In this document: piece after piece, positions 1 through 5,776 of the stretch
Position numbering within the stretch: position 1 is the stretch's first letter
Layout: each line of letters begins with the position of its first letter
NCBI GenBank assembly: GCA_016929355.1
Contig: JAFGJA010000552.1
Span: forward strand, 1-6,597
DNA length: 6,597 nt
DNA from: Anaerolineae bacterium
Lineage (GTDB): Bacteria > Chloroflexota > Anaerolineae > Aggregatilineales > Aggregatilineaceae
Reading direction: 5' to 3'
The notes under the pieces: generated by a model
The model's database searches: none
What the model was told of the DNA's origin: nothing
What the model saw: only the letters and a program-made list of their open reading frames with translations
Program-made: the position numbers and the translations under genes

Positions 1-534
1 AAAATGCCCAGGCAATGGCACATGATCGGCCATGTCCAGAGTCGCAAAGCGCGCTATGTCGCCTCCGGTTTCAGCCTGCTTCATTCATTGGATAGTATAT
101 ATTTGGCGGAGCGGTTAAGCCGCTTTGTGATGGAGCAAGCCACCGAATCGCAAAATATAGCCGATCCAAACCTGGATGTATTGCTCGAAATCAATGTGTC
201 CGGCGAAGAGTCCAAATATGGTTGGAATGCGGCGCAGTGGCAAAATGATCCCACTGTGCGGCGCGTGTTGTGGGATGATGTGGCGCGGCTGCTTGATCTG
301 CCCGGTTTGACGATGCGGGGAGTGATGACGATGGCCCCGATTGTTGAGCAAGCTGAAATGGCTCGCCCGGTCTTTGTGGCGCTGCGCGAATTACGGGATG
401 CGCTGGCGCATGATTTCCCGGCGGCAGAGTGGGGCGAATTAAGTATGGGCATGACCGATGATTACCCGGTAGCGATTGAAGAAGGCGCGACTCTGGTCCG
501 TATTGGGCGTGCGATTTTCGGGCCGCGTGCGTAG
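1..534 (+). CDS. yggS: YggS/PLPBP-family pyridoxal 5'-phosphate homeostasis protein, 3' part (5'-truncated by window)
   Basis: The reading frame is open from base 1 and ends at TAG 532-534, leaving about 177 residues. Family members are usually about 220-240 residues, so roughly 50-60 N-terminal residues lie upstream, including the PLP-binding lysine. The ATG at position 4 is internal, not the start: it lies just before the conserved WHMIGHVQS block (from position 16), which matches the family's WHFIGxLQSNK motif. Other family marks are LLEINVSGEESKYG (the INxxxExxKxG strand), GLTMRGVMTM, the phosphate-binding SMGMTDD (from 442) and VRIGRAIFG at the C-terminus. Known for the family: a fold-type III PLP carrier in the cytosol that buffers PLP and affects amino-acid and vitamin B6 balance, without a robust enzymatic activity of its own. 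It is followed 46 bp later by yggT and then a DUF167 gene, the classic yggS-yggT-yggU neighbourhood. Family assignment is secure; physiological role is by family. Confidence 0.95.
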   Translation, partial: KMPRQWHMIGHVQSRKARYVASGFSLLHSLDSIYLAERLSRFVMEQATESQNIADPNLDVLLEINVSGEESKYGWNAAQWQNDPTVRRVLWDDVARLLDLPGLTMRGVMTMAPIVEQAEMARPVFVALRELRDALAHDFPAAEWGELSMGMTDDYPVAIEEGATLVRIGRAIFGPRA

Positions 535-565
535 AATCTCATGTAATTGTATGATGGTGTAGTGT

Positions 566-574
566 AGAGGAGAA
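566..574 (+). promoter_or_regulatory. Ribosome binding site fixing the GTG start of yggT
   Basis: AGAGGAGAA is a near-ideal Shine-Dalgarno sequence ending six bases before GTG 581. There is no better-placed ATG in this frame, so this site decides the start codon. Confidence 0.8.
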
Positions 575-580
575 TTTTCA

Positions 581-838
581 GTGGAGGCATTTGCAGCGCT
601 TTTTTCTCTGCTGGTGTATCTGTATTCCTTTGTGATCCTGGCACGGGTGTTGATGAGCTGGGTTCAAATTGATCCGTACAGCCCCCTTGCCCGCACGATC
701 TATGATCTGACCGAGCCAGTGTTGGCCCCGGTGCGAAATTTGCTGCCGCCAGCAGGCGGGCTTGACTTTAGTCCTATCATTGTTATCATCCTGTTACAGG
801 TGCTCTCGGAATTTATTCGTGTAGCTTTTAGCGGTTAG
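581..838 (+). CDS. yggT: YggT-family small integral membrane protein
   Basis: This 85-residue protein starts at GTG 581, chosen because a strong Shine-Dalgarno sequence AGAGGAGAA (566-574) sits six bases upstream and the family N-terminus begins right there. It has two hydrophobic segments, about residues 4-27 and 63-82. Between them is the family signature: an Arg and Ser-Trp after the first helix (ARVLMSW), then TEPVLAPVRNLLPP and LDFSPI before the second helix. It corresponds to one YGGT repeat; proteobacterial YggT proteins often carry two, while single-repeat forms occur in Gram-positives, cyanobacteria and plastids. Known for the family: an inner-membrane protein linked by synteny and genetics to osmotic stress, cell-division gene clusters (YlmG) and thylakoid or nucleoid organisation; the molecular function is not settled. 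It lies between yggS and the DUF167 gene with short gaps (46 and 30 bp), so co-transcription is likely. Confidence 0.93.
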   Translation: MEAFAALFSLLVYLYSFVILARVLMSWVQIDPYSPLARTIYDLTEPVLAPVRNLLPPAGGLDFSPIIVIILLQVLSEFIRVAFSG

Positions 839-868
839 CTTAACCTTACTTTGAAAGGGGATGTAATC

Positions 869-1177
869 ATGTCGCGCAAATTTGAGATCACTGATGCACA
901 ACATGGCGCAGCCTTTACCGTGCGTGTAGTGACAAAAGCGGACAAAAAAGAAGTTGTGGGCGTGCAAGATGATGGTTCGCTCAAAATTCGTTTGACCGAA
1001 TCACCGGCTGGTGGGGCTGCTAATACACAACTGCTTGAATATCTGGCGGAAATTCTGGAAGTTGACCAGACGCAGATTGAGATCGTGGCCGGTAGTGACA
1101 AGCCCAACAAGATCATCAGTGTGAAAGATGTGACACCGGGTTGGGTCGAAGACCATCTGGCAACGGACGAAGACTAA
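869..1177 (+). CDS. yggU: DUF167 / YggU-family protein
   Basis: This 102-residue protein starts at ATG 869. An in-frame TTG at 851 would add six residues, but the purine-rich AAAGGGG (854-860) lies eight bases before ATG 869 and would fall inside the longer version, so 869 is preferred. The core motif LKIRLTESPAGGAANTQLLE followed by YLAEILEV and the strand IEIVAGSDKPNKIISVKD matches the DUF167 pattern (KIRLxxPPxxGxANxxLxxxLAxxLxVxxxxVxIxxGxxSRxKxxxI). The usual Ser-Arg before the last lysine is replaced by Lys-Pro, and the first Pro of the PPxxG turn is a Ser, so it is somewhat divergent. The family is a small cytosolic alpha/beta fold of unknown function that is widely distributed and often next to yggT, as here. 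The neighbouring genes support the call strongly. Confidence 0.92.
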   Translation: MSRKFEITDAQHGAAFTVRVVTKADKKEVVGVQDDGSLKIRLTESPAGGAANTQLLEYLAEILEVDQTQIEIVAGSDKPNKIISVKDVTPGWVEDHLATDED

Positions 1178-1204
1178 GACTAGGCTAAGACTAGACCAAG
1201 ATTG
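1174..1204 (+). repeat. Short tandem repeat, 11-bp period, across the yggU stop codon
   Basis: CTAAGACTAG occurs exactly at 1174-1183 and again at 1185-1194. A degenerate third copy follows from 1196 (CCAAGATTG). The first copy contains the yggU stop codon TAA (1175-1177), and the second repeats that TAA 11 bases downstream, in a different frame. It looks like slippage-type duplication of gene-end sequence; I see no dyad or T-tract that would make it a terminator. Confidence 0.75.
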
Positions 1205-1211
1205 AACTGAG

Positions 1212-1230
1212 TTGCAGGCTTCGCGTGCAA
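1212..1230 (+). promoter_or_regulatory. Hairpin just upstream of the lipoprotein start
   Basis: TTGCA (1212-1216) and TGCAA (1226-1230) are perfect inverted repeats. After one G-G mismatch, two more pairs (GC 1218-1219 with GC 1223-1224) close a three-base loop. The hairpin ends four bases before ATG 1235 and occupies the place where a ribosome binding site would be expected. It has no T-tract, so it is not a typical terminator. A regulatory role is inferred only from position. Confidence 0.3.
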
Positions 1231-1234
1231 GTGC

Positions 1235-2173
1235 ATGTGTAAACGCAGCGTGATCCGATTCGCTGGATGGCTGGTTATTGTTAGTGTTGCCTGGGTAGGG
1301 TTAACGGCGTGCGGTGGGGGCGATGCGGTGATCGATGTGTCGCCCGTCGTCAGTGTGCCGACACGCACCTTAGCGCCGTCAACGGCCACCCCAACACCCC
1401 TGCCAGCCATGACAACCCCGACACCCACCGATCTGCCAGCCCCCGCGACACTCATCGCGCTGGCGGATACAACGGCTGTCAATCCTTTGATTCCCGCACC
1501 GGCACAAACCTTAATTGACATGATTGCGCGTGATTTGTCCACCGATGACAGCGTTGCTTCTGACGATCTGCGTTTGTTGAGTCTGGAACGTTTTATCTGG
1601 CGTGGTGCGACGTGGGGCTGTAACGCGCGGTACAATAAAGATGAAGATGAGGCGCAAACCGATCCAGGGCCGATTCCCGGCTACCGGATCATTTTTATGG
1701 TGGGCACGCGCGCCTATGTGTATCACACTGATCATGGTGAAACGTTTTTCCGTTGCACAGATCGGGATTGGTTAGCCTTGCAGGGTGAAGCCCTGCCGCT
1801 CGATCCGATTGCTGAATCGATGGTTGAGATGGCCGTCCGCGATGCTATCAAACGATTGGATAGTGCAGAATCCGATCTTGATCTGATCAGCCTGCTGGTC
1901 ATTACCTGGCCGGATGCCAGTGTGGGCTGTCCCAAGCCCGGCGCGGAATATGACGATCAAGCCACTGCCGGATACCGGCTGGTGTTGCGCAGCAAAGCTA
2001 ACACCGCAGATAACACAGACGATGGCACAGTCGAACCCGAAATCGACCTGATTTATCACACCAGTTTGCAGCATGTGGTACGCTGCGAACCGGAGGAAGA
2101 GATTTTGCCGGGATTTCTGCGTCGCGCTGTTCCGACTCCAATACCTGCTCCCGCCGTGACCCCTGAGACATAA
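1235..2173 (+). CDS. Secreted lipoprotein with two tandem copies of a GC-GYR-YHT-RC module
   Basis: The 312-residue product begins with a lipoprotein signal peptide: basic n-region (KR, R8), hydrophobic stretch about residues 9-22, and lipobox Leu23-Thr-Ala-Cys26, so the mature protein should start at lipidated Cys26 outside the membrane. Residues 41-72 form a Thr/Pro-rich linker, as in many Chloroflexota surface lipoproteins, and the C-terminus (299-312) is again Pro/Thr-rich. The folded part is an internal duplication: residues about 91-174 and 195-284 share a helix rich in Asp and Leu, then W...GC (W122, GC128-129; W225, GC231-232), GYR (149-151; 246-248), YHT (163-165; 274-276) and RC (173-174; 283-284). 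The paired cysteines suggest one disulfide per copy. Function is unknown. The start is uncertain: ATG 1235 has no clear ribosome binding site, and GTG 1250 is an in-frame alternative that keeps the signal peptide. A stop at 1208-1210 rules out a longer N-terminus. Confidence 0.87.
   Translation: MCKRSVIRFAGWLVIVSVAWVGLTACGGGDAVIDVSPVVSVPTRTLAPSTATPTPLPAMTTPTPTDLPAPATLIALADTTAVNPLIPAPAQTLIDMIARDLSTDDSVASDDLRLLSLERFIWRGATWGCNARYNKDEDEAQTDPGPIPGYRIIFMVGTRAYVYHTDHGETFFRCTDRDWLALQGEALPLDPIAESMVEMAVRDAIKRLDSAESDLDLISLLVITWPDASVGCPKPGAEYDDQATAGYRLVLRSKANTADNTDDGTVEPEIDLIYHTSLQHVVRCEPEEEILPGFLRRAVPTPIPAPAVTPET
1505..2086 (+). repeat. Protein-level tandem duplication inside the lipoprotein
   Basis: Copy 1 is encoded by about 1505-1756 and copy 2 by about 1817-2086, separated by a 20-residue linker. 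The copies share order and spacing of W, Gly-Cys, GYR, YHT and Arg-Cys landmarks but little nucleotide identity, so the duplication is old. Copy 2 has the extra segment WPDASVGCPKPGAEY, which looks like the fuller version of the motif. Copy 1 has diverged there (WRGATWGC) and carries an acidic insertion. Confidence 0.75.
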
Positions 2174-2248
2174 TCCCCACAACACTCGAACAAAAAAATC
2201 CAGGCTGTTACCTCTCATAGAGAAATCAAACAGATTCCGCCTGACCAC

Positions 2249-2315
2249 TTGGGGGCGAACCTATCCGACACGCTGGTGCGCATTCGCCCTGGGCCGACAC
2301 TGGTCGGCCCCTACA
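2249..2315. repeat. Composite palindromic, REP-like intergenic element
   Basis: Two stem-loops lie side by side. The first has arms GGGCGAA (2253-2259) and TTCGCCC (2283-2289), with a small inner CGC/GCG stem. The second is the perfect 8-bp hairpin at 2291-2310. Both units contain nearly the same sequence, CCGACACGCTGGT (2265-2277) and CCGACACTGGT (2294-2304), so they appear related. The outer ends are imperfect inverted repeats: the left end TTGGGGGCGAACC resembles the reverse complement of the right end, GTAGGGGCCGACC. This layout resembles dispersed REP- or MITE-like palindromes. Only one copy is in the window, so dispersal is not shown. Confidence 0.5.
2291..2310. terminator. Strong hairpin between convergent genes, possible bidirectional transcription barrier
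   Basis: GGGCCGAC and GTCGGCCC form a perfect 8-bp, GC-rich stem with an ACTG loop. It sits between the convergent lipoprotein gene (+) and the NACHT-HEAT gene (-), where a shared terminator is expected. On the + strand a run of five T (2323-2327) begins 13 bases after the stem, too far for a textbook intrinsic terminator. On the - strand there is no T-run. Termination is therefore plausible but not proven. Confidence 0.45.
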
Positions 2316-2342
2316 TGAGGCGTTTTTGAATTAATTTCTCCA

Positions 2343-4937
2343 TCAGTTCAAACCCGGTAACGGATCGCCTAAGCGAATTTGCAAATCGGCTAAGGCGGCA
2401 TAAGCGGCCCCGCGCACAGTGTCATCACGATCCCGCAGGGAACCGTAAAGCGCTTTGAGCGCGTGAATGTGTCCCAACCGGCCTAATGTTTTCGCGGCTG
2501 TGATCTTGTGGGTTGCTTCGCCTTCTTGCAAAGCGCGAATCAATACCTGCCGCGCATTTTCCCCACTGGGTACGCCTTCGCCGCGATCCGCCGCCCACTC
2601 GATCAGCCAGAGCAGCGAATCCGCTTCGGGGTGCGTGCGTGGTCCTTCACGTTCCGGCGCGCGGGCGGTCATAAAAGCATCTTCCGCCGCCGAACTGACA
2701 TACCACTCGCTGTCCTGCAACATGGCCCGGTACAGCGCACCCAGCGCCCAGGGAGCCTGCACGCGACTCAGGCCGTATACCACCGCGCGCCGAATCTCGA
2801 TATCGGGATATTCAATGCCATCGCGGAGGATATTATGTCCTTCACCGGGCAGCGCGGCCAGCGCTTCGGCAATCGCGCGGCGCAGTTCCGGCGTGCCCTG
2901 TAACAGACCCTGCGCCATCTCTTGCAAGGCGGCATCAGTGCCAATTGCGCCCAACGCCAAGCCTGCCGCCAATTGCACTTCGCGGTTCTCGTTGGTGAGC
3001 ATCGCCGCGAGATCACGAATTGCTTCGGGGTCCGTTTGCGCGCCCATGCCCAAACAGGCTAATCGTTGGATGTACGGATCGGGAATACGGAGCGCCTGCC
3101 GCAAGATAAACAACACATTCCGATCCCGCGAGGCAACCAGCGCCGCAATCGCCCGCGCGCGCACAGTCGGAAATTGGGCCGGAGCCATCAACGCTGCTGC
3201 TAACCGCTTAAACAGTTCCCCGCGCCACGCGGCATCAATCGCGGCATCGGGCAGCCACCGTACCATGCCGAACAAGTCGCTGTAGAGCAGATCGGGTTTC
3301 TGATTGAGTTTTGCTTGCATACTCGGCAGCATATCAACGTGTGCTGCTGCGAACGCCAGCGAATCCTGCCACGCTGGATTAAGGGCGCGTTCAGCGACTT
3401 CGCGTGGGCCACTTTCCACCAGGATTTCGCCGGCGAGATAACTGGCGATCATCGGGTGGGCAAAACTGAGCATATCACCCGCATGGCTAAACAGTAAATC
3501 GCTCTTGAGCAGTGCGTCGATCACGCTGTCACTACTCGGCGCTTTGGTTGCCCCGGCATAGTGGCTGGTCAGCATTTCCGTCAGGGCGCGGCGGGGGATC
3601 AACCCGCCGTTTTCAAGCACCTGTGACGCCATTGCCGGTAGCAGGCTGCGAATTTCGGGCAGCGTTAACTGCCGGTTGATCAACGCATCATACCAGCCAC
3701 CGCGTCCGGTTTGCTGCGTATCATCCGCCAGACCCGCCCAAATTTTTACGGTCACATCGAGAATCGAGCGGCCCTGGTTATCCACCGCGATCCGGCGTAG
3801 GATTTGTTCATCCAACTCGACGCCGTTTTGTTCGGCCCAGATCATGCTCCAACGGCGTGCCAATTGATTGTAATCAACCTTACGCCACGCTCGCAGGAAT
3901 GTCGGGGTGAAGCCCAGGCGTGATAATTGCGCGTAACCCTCGGCGGGGCCAGTGATCACGATCAGGTTATGACCGTAGGTGGCTAACAGTTGGCGCAGCC
4001 AGAAAAAGTAGGGTTCGCGCACTTTGGCCGCTACTTCATCATATCCATCCAACAGAATCAACGCCTGACCGGATGCGAGCGCCGGATAAATGACATTGCC
4101 GACGACTTGCGCGGTGACGGCTGTCACATAGCGCTGCGCAGCACGGACTAACGGTTCCGCCGGATCGAGCGTTTCGCCTTTGCCATACTGTTCCATGTCA
4201 AATTCAATATCGGCCAGATGGATTAAGATCGGGATCAATCCCGGAATCGCTATCGGCGGCAGTTGTTCTGTTTCGACTTGCCCGAACTGCTTACGCTGTT
4301 CTTCGCGTGCATCGTGTAGTTTTTCGAGCGCCTGTTCTTGAATCCGTTTGCGTTCCTGCGCGCGCGATTCGCGTTCTTCAGGCGAGAGGTCTTCTTCTTC
4401 TTCACGAATGGCTCGATCCGATATATCGGCCATTGTTTCAAACGACACATCACCAAGCGCCATCAGCGCCAGTGTGGTCAGCGTCGTGCTTTTGCCGAGG
4501 CCGTTGATCCCCAGGATCGCCACATGCCGATCTCCTGCGCCCAGGTCTTCCAGCGCCATTGTTTCGATGTTGTAGGGGGCATAACTTTGTGGCAGATCGT
4601 GGAACATGGGTACGATGTCGAAAATGTTGTCAATTTCGACGGTGGTTTCGCTGTCATCCGGCGTGATGGGCGGCGGGGCAGGGAGCAGGCGCGGCTCAAG
4701 CAGCACATCCGTCAGCTTGATCAGGTTGCCCGGCAGGTGACGCCGTTGCAGGTAGGCCAGCATATCGCGTCTATACCGCTCGTGGGAGGCTTGCCCAATA
4801 AACTCGCGCGTCCCTTCAATGCCGCTTTCGGCTGACTGCTGGATATTTACCAGGCGCTGCCGTGAACGCCAGATGATGAAGGATAGACCGGACGCCGACG
4901 AAAAACCGAGTAAAAATGAAATAGGATCAAAACGCAT
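2343..4937 (-). CDS. Membrane-anchored NACHT-type STAND NTPase with C-terminal HEAT repeats
   Basis: This 864-residue protein starts at ATG 4937 behind GAGGA (4944-4948). Residues 5-23 form one hydrophobic segment followed by R24, R26 and R28, so it is probably anchored with its bulk in the cytoplasm. Residues 24-135 are a helical linker with an IKLTDVLLEPRLL motif. The NTPase has Walker A GINGLGKST (143-151), Walker B ALILLDGYDE (292-301; D297, D300, E301), and a winged-helix-like FAHPMIASYLAGEIL (492-506), the NACHT pattern. A highly charged helix, about 172-222, is inserted between Walker A and the next strand (PILIHLADIEF). The sensor region reads VITGPAEGY (327-335), where NACHT proteins usually have TSRP. 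Residues about 587-855 hold seven or eight HEAT-like repeats, e.g. VQLAAGLALGAIG and ITAAKTLGRLG. STAND NTPases act as ligand-triggered switches, with superstructure repeats as sensors. No effector domain is recognisable. A signalling or defence role is inference. Confidence 0.88.
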   Translation of the reverse strand: MRFDPISFLLGFSSASGLSFIIWRSRQRLVNIQQSAESGIEGTREFIGQASHERYRRDMLAYLQRRHLPGNLIKLTDVLLEPRLLPAPPPITPDDSETTVEIDNIFDIVPMFHDLPQSYAPYNIETMALEDLGAGDRHVAILGINGLGKSTTLTTLALMALGDVSFETMADISDRAIREEEEDLSPEERESRAQERKRIQEQALEKLHDAREEQRKQFGQVETEQLPPIAIPGLIPILIHLADIEFDMEQYGKGETLDPAEPLVRAAQRYVTAVTAQVVGNVIYPALASGQALILLDGYDEVAAKVREPYFFWLRQLLATYGHNLIVITGPAEGYAQLSRLGFTPTFLRAWRKVDYNQLARRWSMIWAEQNGVELDEQILRRIAVDNQGRSILDVTVKIWAGLADDTQQTGRGGWYDALINRQLTLPEIRSLLPAMASQVLENGGLIPRRALTEMLTSHYAGATKAPSSDSVIDALLKSDLLFSHAGDMLSFAHPMIASYLAGEILVESGPREVAERALNPAWQDSLAFAAAHVDMLPSMQAKLNQKPDLLYSDLFGMVRWLPDAAIDAAWRGELFKRLAAALMAPAQFPTVRARAIAALVASRDRNVLFILRQALRIPDPYIQRLACLGMGAQTDPEAIRDLAAMLTNENREVQLAAGLALGAIGTDAALQEMAQGLLQGTPELRRAIAEALAALPGEGHNILRDGIEYPDIEIRRAVVYGLSRVQAPWALGALYRAMLQDSEWYVSSAAEDAFMTARAPEREGPRTHPEADSLLWLIEWAADRGEGVPSGENARQVLIRALQEGEATHKITAAKTLGRLGHIHALKALYGSLRDRDDTVRGAAYAALADLQIRLGDPLPGLN

Positions 4938-4943
4938 GGCAGG

Positions 4944-4948
4944 TCCTC
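4944..4948 (-). promoter_or_regulatory. Ribosome binding site of the NACHT-HEAT gene
   Basis: Read on the minus strand, GAGGA lies six bases before ATG 4937 and immediately after the stop codon of the zinc-ribbon gene (TAG, 4952-4950). It supports the chosen start and shows that translation of the second gene can begin within the 12-bp junction of the operon. Confidence 0.75.
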
Positions 4949-4949
4949 G

Positions 4950-5654
4950 CTAAAGTGCTACCAGGATACGCCCACAGCTTGAACAATAAATGATGTCGTC
5001 TTTGCTCTGGCGTACCTGTTGGACGATATTGGATGTTTGTCCCACACGGCATACCGAACACGCCTCACCCTGCAATACGGCCACCGCTTGACCGCGTTTT
5101 TGGGCGCGCAAGGTTTGGTATAATTCGAGATTCGCGGCATTGACTTCCGGCTCGGCTGCTTCGCGTTCGGTTTTTAAGACTTTAAGTTCGTGCTTGAGCC
5201 GTTTGGATTCGTCAGACAGCGCGGCATATTCGGTATTCCAGGTCGCTTCAACCGCAGTCAGATGGTCATTGGCCTGACTTAACGCGGCTTGCAATTCTTC
5301 AACGGTGATCATCGTTTCGAGCAAATTATCTTCGAGCGTCGCCCGGCGACGTTTGCGCTCATCAATTTTGTGTTGCAGGTCTTCTAATTCTTTAGGATTA
5401 CTGACCGATCCGCCATATAATCGATCTGAGAACTGCTTGGCTTGAGTCGAAACCGTTTGAATTTCCAGATTCAAATCTTTAACACGAGTTTCATTGGGGC
5501 GTAATTCATCTTGCAGGGTTTGCACGGCGGCTTGTGCCTGACGTAAGGTGGTATCTTGCTCCAACTGGGCCGCAATGTCACGGATGCGCTTGCGGTGCGC
5601 ATCAATATCCAGATCGAGCTTTTGTAACCGGTATAATGCTTTTGTCTGACTCAT
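4950..5654 (-). CDS. Coiled-coil protein with C-terminal C4-type zinc ribbon (DUF164-like)
   Basis: The start is ATG 5654, giving 234 residues that begin MSQTKALYRLQKLDLDID, the usual family N-terminus. The frame is open up to ATG 5702, but the extra 16 residues look non-coding and overlap the likely promoter region. Residues about 10-190 are long amphipathic helices, predicted as an antiparallel coiled coil, interrupted by LYGGSVSNPKELEDL (79-93), the conserved family loop. The C-terminal ribbon has CSVC (C199, C202) and CSSC (C224, C227), a complete Zn-binding set. The family includes Helicobacter HP0958/FlgZ, which binds RpoN and flagellin mRNA, and many uncharacterised homologues. The basic, elongated shape suggests a nucleic-acid or protein-binding scaffold in the cytoplasm. 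It is the first gene of an operon, with the NACHT-HEAT gene starting 12 bp after its stop. Its exact role here is unknown. Confidence 0.9.
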   Translation of the reverse strand: MSQTKALYRLQKLDLDIDAHRKRIRDIAAQLEQDTTLRQAQAAVQTLQDELRPNETRVKDLNLEIQTVSTQAKQFSDRLYGGSVSNPKELEDLQHKIDERKRRRATLEDNLLETMITVEELQAALSQANDHLTAVEATWNTEYAALSDESKRLKHELKVLKTEREAAEPEVNAANLELYQTLRAQKRGQAVAVLQGEACSVCRVGQTSNIVQQVRQSKDDIIYCSSCGRILVAL

Positions 5655-5667
5655 CCAAGCCCCCATA

Positions 5668-5696
5668 CTGGCAAAATAGCGCGGGAAATGTACAAT
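5668..5696 (+). promoter_or_regulatory. Candidate promoter for the membrane protein gene
   Basis: CTGGCA (5668-5673, four of six) and TACAAT (5691-5696, five of six) are 17 bp apart. They would start transcription near 5703, about 74 nt before ATG 5777. A second -10-like box, TATACT (5720-5725), overlaps the minus-strand -10 but has no convincing -35 partner. Both are consensus matches only. Confidence 0.4.
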
Positions 5697-5717
5697 GAGC
5701 ATAAATCCGCAAGGCGC

Positions 5718-5747
5718 ATTATACTACACGCCAGAATCCTACGGCAA
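5718..5747 (-). promoter_or_regulatory. Predicted sigma-70-type promoter for the zinc-ribbon/NACHT operon
   Basis: On the minus strand a perfect TATAAT -10 box lies at 5723-5718. TTGCCG (5747-5742, four of six matches to TTGACA) is the -35 box, with an 18-bp spacer. Transcription would start near 5711, leaving a leader of about 57 nt before ATG 5654. The -10 is unusually good; the -35 is moderate. Confidence 0.6.
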
Positions 5748-5776
5748 ACCTGCGCTTTTCATAAACGAGGTTGCAC

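Noticed and set aside
541..580. TATGAT (550-555) as a -10 box for an internal promoter before yggT
   Set aside because: No acceptable -35 sequence lies at the right distance, and the short gap to yggS fits co-transcription.
1180..1635. 151-codon open frame on the - strand opposite the lipoprotein start
   Set aside because: Its Val/Gly-rich stretch is the mirror of the Thr/Pro-rich linker of the real gene. The + strand gene has a signal peptide, a lipobox and a duplicated domain.
2174..2329. Lipoprotein frame stays open for 51 codons after its TAA, suggesting stop-codon readthrough or a C-terminal extension
   Set aside because: An open run of this length is expected by chance fairly often, the translation matches no family, and the second half is made of the palindromic repeat.
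2467..3285. 272-codon open frame on the + strand opposite the HEAT-repeat region
   Set aside because: It lies wholly antisense to a well-supported gene, has a low-complexity Ser/Ala/Arg-rich translation with no domain, and is explained by the codon bias of the opposite strand.
4338..4835. 165-codon open frame on the + strand opposite the NACHT domain
   Set aside because: It is antisense to the Walker A and insertion region; its Phe/Arg-rich start mirrors the Glu-rich insertion on the other strand, and no domain is visible.
5655..5702. Upstream ATG 5702 as start of the zinc-ribbon protein
   Set aside because: It would add 16 residues not seen at the family N-terminus; ATG 5654 gives the typical MSQxxxLYRLQ start.
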